This document shows, in pieces, positions 22,999 through 29,781 of a stretch of 29,781 nt of DNA (position 1 is its first letter; every line of letters starts with the position of its first letter). Below the pieces are notes generated by a model. It saw only the letters and a program-made list of their open reading frames with translations. It searched no databases and was not told the origin of the DNA. A program made the position numbers and the translations under genes. Location of the stretch: positions 1 through 29,781 of the forward strand of contig SKOQ01000196.1 of NCBI GenBank assembly GCA_007119985.1, in the 5' to 3' direction. This stretch comes from Marinospirillum sp. Its GTDB lineage: Bacteria; Pseudomonadota; Gammaproteobacteria; Pseudomonadales; Halomonadaceae.

Positions 22999-25179
22999 TT
23001 AACGAGAAGTGGGCTTTTTCCGGCTGGCTGTGGTTTTCTTCCGCGCCGGTGTTCTTCTCTGTGTAGGCTTGGTTGGCGCGCTGGTTTGTGACTCAGCCCC
23101 AGCCGCTTGTGGTGCGGATGTCGGCGGAGGTGTCTCAGGCGTTGACGACTGAGCCTGAGTCGATTGAGCGGCAGAGGCTGTCTGTGTTGTCGCTGGAGCG
23201 GCCTCTGCTGCCTTGGTCTCAGGGGCCGGCTCTTTGGCCGCTGGTGCCTGTTCTTTGGTCGCAGGAGCGGGGGCTTTAGGCGGCTGAGGCTGATGCGCAG
23301 GCGGTTCATCCTGCAAGAAGTCGGCGGCTGTTTCTAAATACTCCGTCAGCAGCTTTTTACTGACCACAAAGATGTGGCCGATATTCTTCTCAATGGTGCG
23401 GTTCAAGCCGCCGCGCGTCATCTGTATATTCTCTTTGGTGCTGCCCCAGCGTTCACTGGTTAAGCAAGAGCCAACAGGCGCAATAGGATCACGCTGCCCA
23501 CGGTAATCAAAAATCGCAAAATCAGCCGTGTTCAGCACATCCATATTGACTGGCTTGCCATCCAGTTCAGGGAAGCGAGAAGGCAGGCAGTAGCGTCCTT
23601 CCCAAATCTCATTACCAATAAAGACCCGCTCTATCCATTCACGGTGCGCCTTTGCTGGGAAGCGAGTACCTGAATTCAACCAATGCAGGAAGGGCGCGGC
23701 ATCATCAATCGCACCAGGGAAGTTTGCCCGCGCATAGAAGCCTTCGGCCACACTGAAAGCCACTCCGGGCTGAATCGCATGCATACCAGCTTCAATGGTT
23801 TGTGGTGGCAGGTTGGATTCGCCGAAGAAGGTTTGCATGATTTCAGCATCATAGCTTTCACGGATCACATCCCGCATCGGCTTATGTCCGCTCTTTTCAT
23901 CATCAAACAGAATCGGCGTGGTCATCAGCACCACTTGGCGAATCTTCAGCTCACGTCCTTCCAAAGCCGCCTCTTCAACACGGCGCGCTAGATAGGGCAT
24001 AAACAAGGTGCCGCCCATGCAGTAGGCCATAACCTCAATCACTTGATCTGGATGGCGCTCCATCACCAAATCGAGATAGCGATCATGTACTGTCTTGCCA
24101 TAGAAGTTCAAACCCAGATGCTTCTGCTCAGGCCCAGGATTGCCATAGTCGACCATATAGAGGTCATAACCAAGAGCAAGCATACCCTCAACCACGGATT
24201 TGCCCGGAGCCAAATCAAACAGCTCGCAACGGTTGATCATCGGGCTGGCCATATACAGGGTTTTGCCATTCGGCTTGACCCCTTCTGGACGCGGATAATG
24301 GCGCAGGCGCGCAGTATAGAGCTCTGAACCTGGTACCGTTTCCCAAGGGCAGGCACCGATACGCGCATAGGGAGATTCCAACGCAAAGCGGCGTACATCA
24401 AAGGCATCATGGGCCAGCAGCGCCAGTAAGCGCAGCTCGCAATCTTCTAAATATTCCTGATCTGTCTGCAGCTTGACGCCTTCGGCCGACACCTTGCGAT
24501 AAGGATTGCGACGCAGTTCACTCAAGGGTGCATTGGCGATGACTTGCAGCAGCGATCGCAGCAGTTTTTTCATCGCGCGCAGGCGGGTTTGTCCATAGCT
24601 GTGATATTGATGCTCAAGCAATGGGAAGGCAGCCAGCTGCCCCATCAGCCAGGCTTGACCGGCTGGTGTGGTGCAGGCCCATTCGCATTGCTGGCGGTCA
24701 AAGCTGAGTTTACGGCCCTGACGGGTCAAATAATCCCGTTTATCTTCTTTTTCTTGCTCACTGGCTTCGGTTTCTTTGGTGAGGGCCGTGACCAAACGTC
24801 TTAGACGAACCGCATACAGGCTCTCAATACGCAGATTATCGGCTGCCACGGCATCGGGATCGCGCCCTGCGGCCACGGCTTTTTCTGTTGCCGCCACCAA
24901 CGGCTTCATCCAGAAGGTAAAGGCTTCTTGCGGTAGGCCCCATGCCCCCCAAAAGGAGGCTTGTTGCTGGCTGGCCTTAAAGCAGGTTTTCAGCACCAGT
25001 CCATTGTATTCGCTCAACCAGTGCTTGGTGTCTGGACGACGATCTGGATTATCAATCATCGTTAAGCCAAGCATGGCGTCCAAATCATCCGCACTGAACC
25101 TTTTGGGGAGTAGACCGGCATACTGCTCTGCTGTCCATTGGGTGAGACTGGGAATAAGCTCTTCACTCATCGCAAACAT
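22999..25179 (-). CDS. phaC: Polyhydroxyalkanoate synthase with basic C-terminal tail
   Basis: PHA synthases polymerise (R)-3-hydroxyacyl-CoA into storage granules. The 726-residue protein has an alpha/beta-hydrolase core with nucleophile Cys387 in Ala-Tyr-Cys-Met-Gly-Gly, Asp564 in Gly-Gln-Arg-Asp-Pro-Ile-Ala-Pro, and His602 in Ile-Gly-His-Ile, so the triad is complete. The elbow is usually Gly-x-Cys-x-Gly; here Ala replaces the first Gly. It is longer than class I/II enzymes (about 560-590). The extra length is in the N-terminal half and in a low-complexity tail (about 625-726) rich in Ala, Pro, Thr and Gln, ending with a Lys/Arg-rich segment. Perfect AGGAGG at 25187-25192, 7 bases before the ATG, fixes the start. 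No phaA, phaB, phasin or depolymerase gene is adjacent. It follows hemE on the same strand. Confidence 0.9.
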   Translation of the reverse strand: MFAMSEELIPSLTQWTAEQYAGLLPKRFSADDLDAMLGLTMIDNPDRRPDTKHWLSEYNGLVLKTCFKASQQQASFWGAWGLPQEAFTFWMKPLVAATEKAVAAGRDPDAVAADNLRIESLYAVRLRRLVTALTKETEASEQEKEDKRDYLTRQGRKLSFDRQQCEWACTTPAGQAWLMGQLAAFPLLEHQYHSYGQTRLRAMKKLLRSLLQVIANAPLSELRRNPYRKVSAEGVKLQTDQEYLEDCELRLLALLAHDAFDVRRFALESPYARIGACPWETVPGSELYTARLRHYPRPEGVKPNGKTLYMASPMINRCELFDLAPGKSVVEGMLALGYDLYMVDYGNPGPEQKHLGLNFYGKTVHDRYLDLVMERHPDQVIEVMAYCMGGTLFMPYLARRVEEAALEGRELKIRQVVLMTTPILFDDEKSGHKPMRDVIRESYDAEIMQTFFGESNLPPQTIEAGMHAIQPGVAFSVAEGFYARANFPGAIDDAAPFLHWLNSGTRFPAKAHREWIERVFIGNEIWEGRYCLPSRFPELDGKPVNMDVLNTADFAIFDYRGQRDPIAPVGSCLTSERWGSTKENIQMTRGGLNRTIEKNIGHIFVVSKKLLTEYLETAADFLQDEPPAHQPQPPKAPAPATKEQAPAAKEPAPETKAAEAAPATTQTASAAQSTQAQSSTPETPPPTSAPQAAGAESQTSAPTKPTQRRTPARKKTTASRKKPTSR

Positions 25180-25207
25180 ACCTTAACCTCCTGTGAAGCA
25201 AGATGGC

Positions 25208-25238
25208 TGTGCCCACCCAAGACCAAGCAGTGAGCACA
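25208..25238 (-). promoter_or_regulatory. Stem-loop in the phaC leader
   Basis: On the minus strand TGTGCTCAC (25230-25238) pairs with GTGGGCACA (25208-25216) over 9 bp including one G-U wobble, with a 13-base loop. It sits between the hemE stop and the phaC ribosome site, with no U tract, so it is not an obvious terminator. The wobble keeps the stem complete only in minus-strand RNA. Its role is unknown. Confidence 0.45.
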
Positions 25239-25261
25239 GAAAAGACACGACCTAGGATCGC

Positions 25262-26332
25262 CTAGCTACCCTGGTGCAAGGACAAGCTCAATTCATGCAC
25301 AGCATCGATCAATACGCGCGCATGTTCTGGATCAGCGAACTGATTAATGCCATGCCCTAGATTAAAGACATGACCTGTGCCTGGCCCATAGCTGGTCAGG
25401 ATACGCTGAACTTCCTGACGAATGGACGCTGGCGAACCAAACAGCGCGCTGGGGTCCATATTGCCCTGAAGCGCAACTTGATGGCCCACGCGAGCACGCG
25501 CATCGCTCATTTCTGTCGTCCAATCCAAGCCGAGGGCATCGGCACCTGTTGCGGCCATAGCTTCAAGCCACTGGCCGCCACCTTTGGTAAACAGAATCAC
25601 CGGCACTCGGCGACCATCCTGCTCACGGATCAAGCCATCGACGATTTGCTGCATATACTTGAGCGAGAATTCAAGGTAGGCAGGTGTAGAAAGCGCGCCA
25701 CCCCAAGAATCAAAGATCTGCACGGCTTGAGCACCAGCACGTATCTGGGCATTCAGATAGGCCGTGACCGTTTGCGCCAGCTTATCCAGCAGCTGGTGCA
25801 TCACCTCTGGCTGACCATAGAGCAGACCCTTAGCATGACGATACTCTCGACTGCCCTGGCCTTCAATCATATAGGTTGCTAAAGTCCACGGACTGCCAGA
25901 AAAGCCGATCAACGGCACACGGCCATTCAGTTCTTGGCGAATCATGCGCACGGCATTCATCACATAATCCAAATCGGTCTCGACATCAGGGATAGGTAAG
26001 GCTTCGACTTCAGCTGCCGTGCGTACGGTCTTCTTAAAGCGCGGGCCTTCGCCTGCTTCAAAATACAAGCCCAAGCCCATCGCATCAGGAATGGTCAAAA
26101 TATCTGAGAAGAGGATCGCGGCATCCAGCTCAAAGCGCTCTAAAGGCTGCAAGGTGACTTCGCAAGCCAGTTCGGTGTTGCGGCATAAATCCATAAAATT
26201 GCCGGCTTGCTGGCGAGTCGCCTTGTACTCGGGTAGATAGCGTCCGGCTTGGCGCATCATCCAGACAGGCGTTGTATCGACAGGTTGACGCAGTAGGGCG
26301 CGCAGAAAACGATCATTTTTAAGCTCAGTCAT
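25262..26332 (-). CDS. hemE: Uroporphyrinogen decarboxylase
   Basis: HemE removes four carboxyl groups from uroporphyrinogen III to give coproporphyrinogen III in haem synthesis. The 356-residue protein has the family start Leu-Lys-Asn-Asp-Arg-Phe-Leu-Arg-Ala-Leu, the signature Pro-Val-Trp-Met-Met-Arg-Gln-Ala-Gly-Arg-Tyr-Leu-Pro-Glu-Tyr at 22-36 with substrate-binding Arg27 and Arg31, and the catalytic Asp in Phe-Ser-Asp-Ile-Leu. The second signature Gly-Phe-Ser-Gly-Ser-Pro-Trp-Thr-Leu-Ala and the late Asn-Leu-Gly-His-Gly are also present. The ATG at 26332, with GGAAG close before it, is preferred to a TTG four codons upstream that has no ribosome site. It is divergent from ribA, with a -10-like TACAAT (minus strand, 26376-26381) but no good -35. 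Confidence 0.97.
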   Translation of the reverse strand: MTELKNDRFLRALLRQPVDTTPVWMMRQAGRYLPEYKATRQQAGNFMDLCRNTELACEVTLQPLERFELDAAILFSDILTIPDAMGLGLYFEAGEGPRFKKTVRTAAEVEALPIPDVETDLDYVMNAVRMIRQELNGRVPLIGFSGSPWTLATYMIEGQGSREYRHAKGLLYGQPEVMHQLLDKLAQTVTAYLNAQIRAGAQAVQIFDSWGGALSTPAYLEFSLKYMQQIVDGLIREQDGRRVPVILFTKGGGQWLEAMAATGADALGLDWTTEMSDARARVGHQVALQGNMDPSALFGSPASIRQEVQRILTSYGPGTGHVFNLGHGINQFADPEHARVLIDAVHELSLSLHQGS

Positions 26333-26472
26333 AAATCTTCCCAATCAACAAGAAATCACTAAAATGGCTGGATCTATTGTAGCCTGCCTCGCTTCAGGGT
26401 ACACGTTGAGATACAAAAAAGTCCTGCCTCGACCGAGGTGCATCAACTTCTTCAACAAAATGCGATCTAGAG

Positions 26473-26508
26473 CTGTCGAATGCGCTCTATCCGAGTACAA
26501 TAGTCGGA
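26473..26508 (+). promoter_or_regulatory. Candidate ribA promoter with a small dyad at the -10
   Basis: CTGTCG (26473-26478, 3/6) and TACAAT (26496-26501, 5/6) are 17 bases apart. The -10 is bracketed by TCCGA (26490-26494) and TCGGA (26504-26508), exact inverses separated by 9 bases. The transcript would start about 55 bases before the GTG start of ribA. No FMN riboswitch fits in this short leader. Confidence 0.35.
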
Positions 26509-26562
26509 TTAATGATGCATCTAGCTTGCTCTCCTTCCACCCTATCGATAAGAGAACAACCT

Positions 26563-27204
26563 GTGACCTTGCGCTTTATCGCCTCATCCAAACTGCCTAC
26601 ACCTTGGGCTACCTTTACTATGCATGGCTTTGAAGAAACGGCCAGTGGACAGGAGCATGTTGCACTGACCCTGGGTTCTTTTGAAGATCAACAACCGGTG
26701 CTGGCGCGCATTCACTCTGAATGTTTGACTGGCGACGCTCTGTTTTCTTTGCGCTGTGACTGCGGTTTTCAGCTTCAAGAAGCCCTTAAGCGCATTGCCG
26801 CTGAAAAGCGCGGCGCGCTCTTTTATCTGCGCCAAGAAGGGCGTGGCATTGGTTTGCTGAATAAGATACGAGCGTATCATTTACAAGATCAGGGCGCAGA
26901 TACAGTCGAAGCCAATGAGCGTTTAGGCTTTGCCGCTGATCAGCGGGATTACTCGATGTTGCAGCCGATGCTTGAGCATCTGGGCATTCAATCAGTCCGC
27001 TTGATGACTAACAACCCGCGCAAACTCAAAGCATTGGAAGGCTATGGCCTGACGGTGGCCGATCGCGTACCACTGACCACTGGGCGCAATCCTTTTAATG
27101 AGGAGTATCTCAGCACCAAGGCCAGCAAGCTCGGCCATCTGATGCAGGCGACAGACTTCGAGCCTTTTACGCCGCATCACCTTGATGCACGCCGCCAACC
27201 CTAA
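26563..27204 (+). CDS. ribA: GTP cyclohydrolase II
   Basis: RibA opens the imidazole ring of GTP in the first step of riboflavin synthesis. I place the start at GTG 26563. From there the N-terminus aligns without gaps to E. coli RibA, and zinc ligands Cys54, Cys65 and Cys67 (His-Ser-Glu-Cys-Leu-Thr-Gly and Arg-Cys-Asp-Cys), Tyr105 and Arg128 fall at the same numbers as in E. coli. The frame is open to an ATG at 26512, which would add 17 unconserved residues and cannot be excluded; neither start has a strong ribosome site. The protein has 213 residues, with a C-terminal extension of about 15 compared with E. coli (196). It is a stand-alone RibA, not fused to RibB. It converges on ridA. Confidence 0.95.
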   Translation: MTLRFIASSKLPTPWATFTMHGFEETASGQEHVALTLGSFEDQQPVLARIHSECLTGDALFSLRCDCGFQLQEALKRIAAEKRGALFYLRQEGRGIGLLNKIRAYHLQDQGADTVEANERLGFAADQRDYSMLQPMLEHLGIQSVRLMTNNPRKLKALEGYGLTVADRVPLTTGRNPFNEEYLSTKASKLGHLMQATDFEPFTPHHLDARRQP

Positions 27205-27227
27205 GGCAGAGCGCAGCGAGCCCCTAT

Positions 27228-27255
27228 AAAAAAACCCCGCCAAGATGAGCGGGGT
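27228..27255 (-). terminator. Rho-independent terminator after ridA
   Basis: ACCCCGC (27234-27240) and GCGGGGT (27249-27255) form a 7-bp G+C-rich stem with an 8-base loop. On the minus strand it is followed by seven T. It lies 21 bases past the ridA stop and ends the spoT-ridA transcript. There is no T tract on the plus strand, so it is not an obvious terminator for ribA. Confidence 0.88.
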
Positions 27256-27276
27256 CAGACGAGAAGGGATGACAAG

Positions 27277-27666
27277 CTAGTCGCCAATCACCATCACGCC
27301 TTCCGCCTCAAACTCAGCGCCCTTAGGCAGAGCAGAGACTTGGACTGCGGCGCGAGCGGGATAGGGCTGCTGGAAATAGCGCGCCATCACTTCATTCACC
27401 AAGGCAAAGTGGCCCAGATCGGTCAAGTAGAGATTCAGCTTGACGATATCTTCAAGACCACCACCAGCGGCTTCGCATACCGCTTTGATATTCTCAAAAA
27501 CCTGCACCACCTGCGCCTCAAAGCTGCTGGTGACCAACTCCATCGTCTTAGGATCAAGCGGGATTTGGCCAGAGAGGTAAACGGTATTACCAGCCTTCAC
27601 TGCTTGCGAGTAGGTGCCGATGGCTTGAGGGGCCTGGTCCGTTGAAATCACTGCACGATTACTCAT
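27277..27666 (-). CDS. ridA: RidA family reactive-enamine deaminase
   Basis: RidA hydrolyses reactive 2-aminoacrylate and related enamines or imines released by PLP enzymes such as threonine dehydratase. The 129-residue protein has the family start with Gly-Thr-Tyr-Ser-Gln-Ala near 17-22, Ser-Gly-Gln-Ile-Pro at 32-36, catalytic Arg105 in Pro-Ala-Arg-Ala-Ala-Val, and Glu120, all in register with characterised RidA proteins, so it is likely an active Rid archetype. The ATG at 27666 has AGGA 8 bases upstream and is preferred to one 5 codons earlier. It begins 22 bases after spoT on the same strand; spoT-ridA adjacency is common in gammaproteobacteria. A strong terminator follows. Confidence 0.95.
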   Translation of the reverse strand: MSNRAVISTDQAPQAIGTYSQAVKAGNTVYLSGQIPLDPKTMELVTSSFEAQVVQVFENIKAVCEAAGGGLEDIVKLNLYLTDLGHFALVNEVMARYFQQPYPARAAVQVSALPKGAEFEAEGVMVIGD

Positions 27667-27688
27667 CACATCCATCCTCATAATGCTG

Positions 27689-29781
27689 TTAACGTAAACG
27701 TACCACTTTGCCGACTTCGGGAATCAGACGCAAGTGCTTCATAATCCGCGCAAGGTGAATCCGGTTTTTCACGGACAGCTCCAGAGTGAGGGTCGACAGT
27801 TTCGCATCACGATCATCCACGCTAATCCGCTCCAAATTGGCATCCATTTCTGTCACTAAGGTGGCAATGCGGGCAATCATGCCGCGCTGATGCTCGATCA
27901 CTAAACGCAGGTGAACGGCAAAATCGCCTTCTGTCTCAGCCGCCCACTCCAACGGCAGGCACTTATCCAGGTTATCGCGTATATCAGCGAGGTTACGACA
28001 AGTGTCACGATGCACAACAATACCACTGCCAAAGCTGATATGCCCCAAGATGGAGTCGCCAGGAATGGGGCGACAACAGCGTGCAAAACTGATCACCATG
28101 CCTTCTGTGCCATGAATAATCATCGCTGAGCCACCGTCTTGACGCGGCTCATCCGGCACTTGCTGCTGATCCAACAAGCGGCGTGCTACAGCATAGGCCA
28201 TGCGCTCACCTAAACCGATCGAAGCCATCAACGCAGGCACGGAATCCAGCTCCATCTCTTGGCAGAGCTGCTGCAAGCGTTCTTCTGCAAGGTGATCAAG
28301 CTGCACATCGAATTGCAGCAAGGCTTTTTCAAGCAGACGTCGACCCAGCACTTCAGATTCTGTCCGTTGTTGCTGCTTCAAATAATGGCGGATGGCTGAT
28401 CTGGCTTTGGCCGTAGTCACAAAAGAGAGCCAGGCCAGGTTGGGGCGTGCACCAGGCGCGGTGATCACCTCCACTGTTTGGCCGCTTTCTAACTTCATCG
28501 AGAGCGGCGCCAATTTGCGATCGACACGACAGGCCACGCAGGCATGACCGATATCGGTATGCACTGCATAGGCAAAATCGACGGCATTGGAGCCTTTGGG
28601 CAGCTCCATAATATCGCCACGCGGCGTGAAGACGTAGATCTCATCTGGAAACAGATCGACCTTCACATGCTCGATAAACTCAAGCGAATCACCAGCACGC
28701 TGCTGCATCTCAAGCAGCCCCTTCACCCACTGGCGTGCGCGGGCATGGCTGCCCTCAGCAATGGGGCGCTCTGTCTGGCCGGCTTTATAAAGCCAGTGAG
28801 CGGCGACACCATTGTTGGCCATGGCTTCCATTTCACGGGTGCGGATTTGCACTTCGATCGGCATACCACTCAAACCAAACAAGGTGGTATGCAGGGATTG
28901 ATAGCCATTGGCTTTGGGAATGGCGATATAGTCTTTAAATCGGCCAGGCACTGGCTTGTAGGTATTATGAACGCTACCCAAAACACGGTAGCAGTCGTCG
29001 ACACTCTCCGTCAGCACCCGAAAAGCATAGACATCCATGATTTCATGGAAGGATTTTTTCTGGTGCTTCATCTTGCGATAGAGCGACAGGACATTCTTCT
29101 CCCGCCCAACCACACGGCCAGACAAGCCATCTTGATCCAAACGCTCTTGCAGGCGATTTTGGATTTTCTTCACGACTTCTTTGCGATGACCGCGCACCTT
29201 CTGCACCGCGCGCTTCAGGCGTTCGTAGCGCATCGGATAGATCGCCTGAAAGCTCAGATCTTCGAGTTCAAGGCGCAGTGTATTAATGCCCAGACGATTA
29301 GCGATCGGCGCATAGATCTCAAGAGTTTCTTTGGCGATGCGGCGCTTTTTATCTGCGCGCAGTGCACCCAGCGTGCGCATATTGTGCAAGCGGTCCGCCA
29401 GCTTCACCAGAATAACGCGGATGTCTTCGGCCATTGCCAAGACCATCTTGCGAAAGTTTTCAGCTTGGGCTTCAGCCTTGGATTCAAACTTAATCTGGGT
29501 CAGCTTGGAAACACCATCCACCAGCTCAGCGACTGACTCGCCAAACTGCTGGCTAATGGCTTCTTTATTTACGCCGGTGTCTTCAATCACATCATGCAGC
29601 AAAGCGGCCATCAGTGCTTGATGATCAAGATGCAGGTTAGCCAGAATGGTGGCCACCGCGAGGGGATGAGTCACATAGGGTTCGCCGGAGCTGCGCTTCT
29701 GGCCATCGTGGGCCTGCTCGGCATAGTAGTAGGCGCGACGGACCTGCTGAATCTCTTCAGCAGGGAGGTAGCCTTTTAAAC
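27689..29781 (-). CDS. spoT: Bifunctional (p)ppGpp synthetase/hydrolase SpoT, 5' end missing
   Basis: SpoT makes and, mainly, degrades the alarmone (p)ppGpp. The frame is open to the right edge; the first visible residues (Leu-Lys-Gly-Tyr-Leu-Pro) align near residue 11 of E. coli SpoT, so about ten codons are missing. Domains in order: HD hydrolase with intact Leu-Leu-His-Asp-Val-Ile-Glu-Asp-Thr and Lys-Leu-Ala-Asp-Arg, which marks SpoT rather than RelA; the synthetase domain with Gly-Arg-Phe-Lys-Asp-Tyr-Ile-Ala and Gly-Tyr-Gln-Ser-Leu-His-Thr; TGS with Phe-Ala-Tyr-Ala-Val-His-Thr-Asp; a helical region; the conserved-cysteine region with Arg-Cys-Cys-Arg-Pro; and a C-terminal ACT domain. ridA follows after 22 bases. 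rpoZ would be expected upstream, outside the window. Confidence 0.97.
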   Translation of the reverse strand, partial: LKGYLPAEEIQQVRRAYYYAEQAHDGQKRSSGEPYVTHPLAVATILANLHLDHQALMAALLHDVIEDTGVNKEAISQQFGESVAELVDGVSKLTQIKFESKAEAQAENFRKMVLAMAEDIRVILVKLADRLHNMRTLGALRADKKRRIAKETLEIYAPIANRLGINTLRLELEDLSFQAIYPMRYERLKRAVQKVRGHRKEVVKKIQNRLQERLDQDGLSGRVVGREKNVLSLYRKMKHQKKSFHEIMDVYAFRVLTESVDDCYRVLGSVHNTYKPVPGRFKDYIAIPKANGYQSLHTTLFGLSGMPIEVQIRTREMEAMANNGVAAHWLYKAGQTERPIAEGSHARARQWVKGLLEMQQRAGDSLEFIEHVKVDLFPDEIYVFTPRGDIMELPKGSNAVDFAYAVHTDIGHACVACRVDRKLAPLSMKLESGQTVEVITAPGARPNLAWLSFVTTAKARSAIRHYLKQQQRTESEVLGRRLLEKALLQFDVQLDHLAEERLQQLCQEMELDSVPALMASIGLGERMAYAVARRLLDQQQVPDEPRQDGGSAMIIHGTEGMVISFARCCRPIPGDSILGHISFGSGIVVHRDTCRNLADIRDNLDKCLPLEWAAETEGDFAVHLRLVIEHQRGMIARIATLVTEMDANLERISVDDRDAKLSTLTLELSVKNRIHLARIMKHLRLIPEVGKVVRLR

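Noticed and set aside
22848..23309. An Arg/Pro/Gln-rich 153-codon frame at the phaC 3' end
   Set aside because: It is an alternative frame of the low-complexity phaC tail; its odd composition comes from the repeated Ala/Pro/Thr codons read out of frame.
26333..26562. FMN riboswitch upstream of ribA
   Set aside because: The RFN element is longer and multi-branched; only short dyads are present here, and in gammaproteobacteria it usually precedes ribB.
28544..29536. A 330-codon open frame on the plus strand opposite spoT
   Set aside because: It is fully antisense to the strongly conserved spoT frame, its translation shows no recognisable domain, and long antisense frames are expected opposite a gene of this codon bias.
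1..29781. Mobile elements, prophage, CRISPR or defence system
   Set aside because: No transposase, integrase, toxin-antitoxin pair, direct-repeat-spacer array or terminal inverted repeats were found; all 21 genes but one have a housekeeping or signalling assignment.

Overview
The window is ordinary-density gammaproteobacterial chromosome: 21 protein genes, no gene-free stretch over about 230 bases, no rRNA or tRNA, no CRISPR array, and no transposase or integrase. The left part keeps a gene order typical of Pseudomonas and related gammaproteobacteria (secG, tpiA, glmM, folP, ftsH, rlmE, then yhbY on the other strand, greA, carB, carA, dapB). The right end carries spoT followed directly by ridA, also a familiar order. 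Protein identity to E. coli and Pseudomonas homologues is high by eye. With a PHA synthase, an Aer-type receptor and a CHASE2 cyclase nearby, an aquatic or marine member of the Pseudomonadales/Oceanospirillales is plausible, but the species cannot be named from this sequence alone.

Layout. Positions 1-13411 form the conserved housekeeping block, almost all on the minus strand: Sec translocon (secG), glycolysis (tpiA), cell-wall precursor and folate synthesis (glmM, folP), membrane proteolysis (ftsH), ribosome maturation (rlmE, yhbY), a carA-carB-greA pyrimidine/arginine unit, an unrecognised 198-residue protein, and dapB for lysine and diaminopimelate. Positions 13625-18295 are a cyclic-nucleotide signalling block. 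A GAF/HD-GYP phosphodiesterase and a metallo-beta-lactamase-fold class II cyclic-nucleotide phosphodiesterase sit in a coupled pair. They converge on a CHASE2 membrane adenylate cyclase, with only 9 bases between the two facing genes. Positions 18390-25179 hold radA, metY (O-acetylhomoserine sulfhydrylase), an Aer-like energy/oxygen taxis receptor and an unusual PHA synthase. Positions 25262-29781 hold hemE, ribA, ridA and spoT; spoT runs off the right edge and lacks about its first ten codons.

Points that stand out. (1) The synthesis and degradation enzymes of cyclic-nucleotide signalling are packed together, and the HD-GYP domain is split by a roughly 110-residue insertion. (2) The carA leader has a 13-bp terminator-like hairpin, then a perfect 10-bp inverted repeat lying on a possible promoter. 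(3) The PHA synthase has a variant nucleophile elbow and a roughly 100-residue Ala/Pro/Thr tail ending in a Lys/Arg-rich segment, which recalls PhaF/histone-H1-like tails. (4) Three 19-bp tandem repeats straddle the radA stop codon. (5) Several genes appear to start at TTG or GTG (carA, rlmE, ftsH, the class II phosphodiesterase, ribA). I found no clearly new defence or mobile system. The signalling block is the most likely place for undescribed biology.
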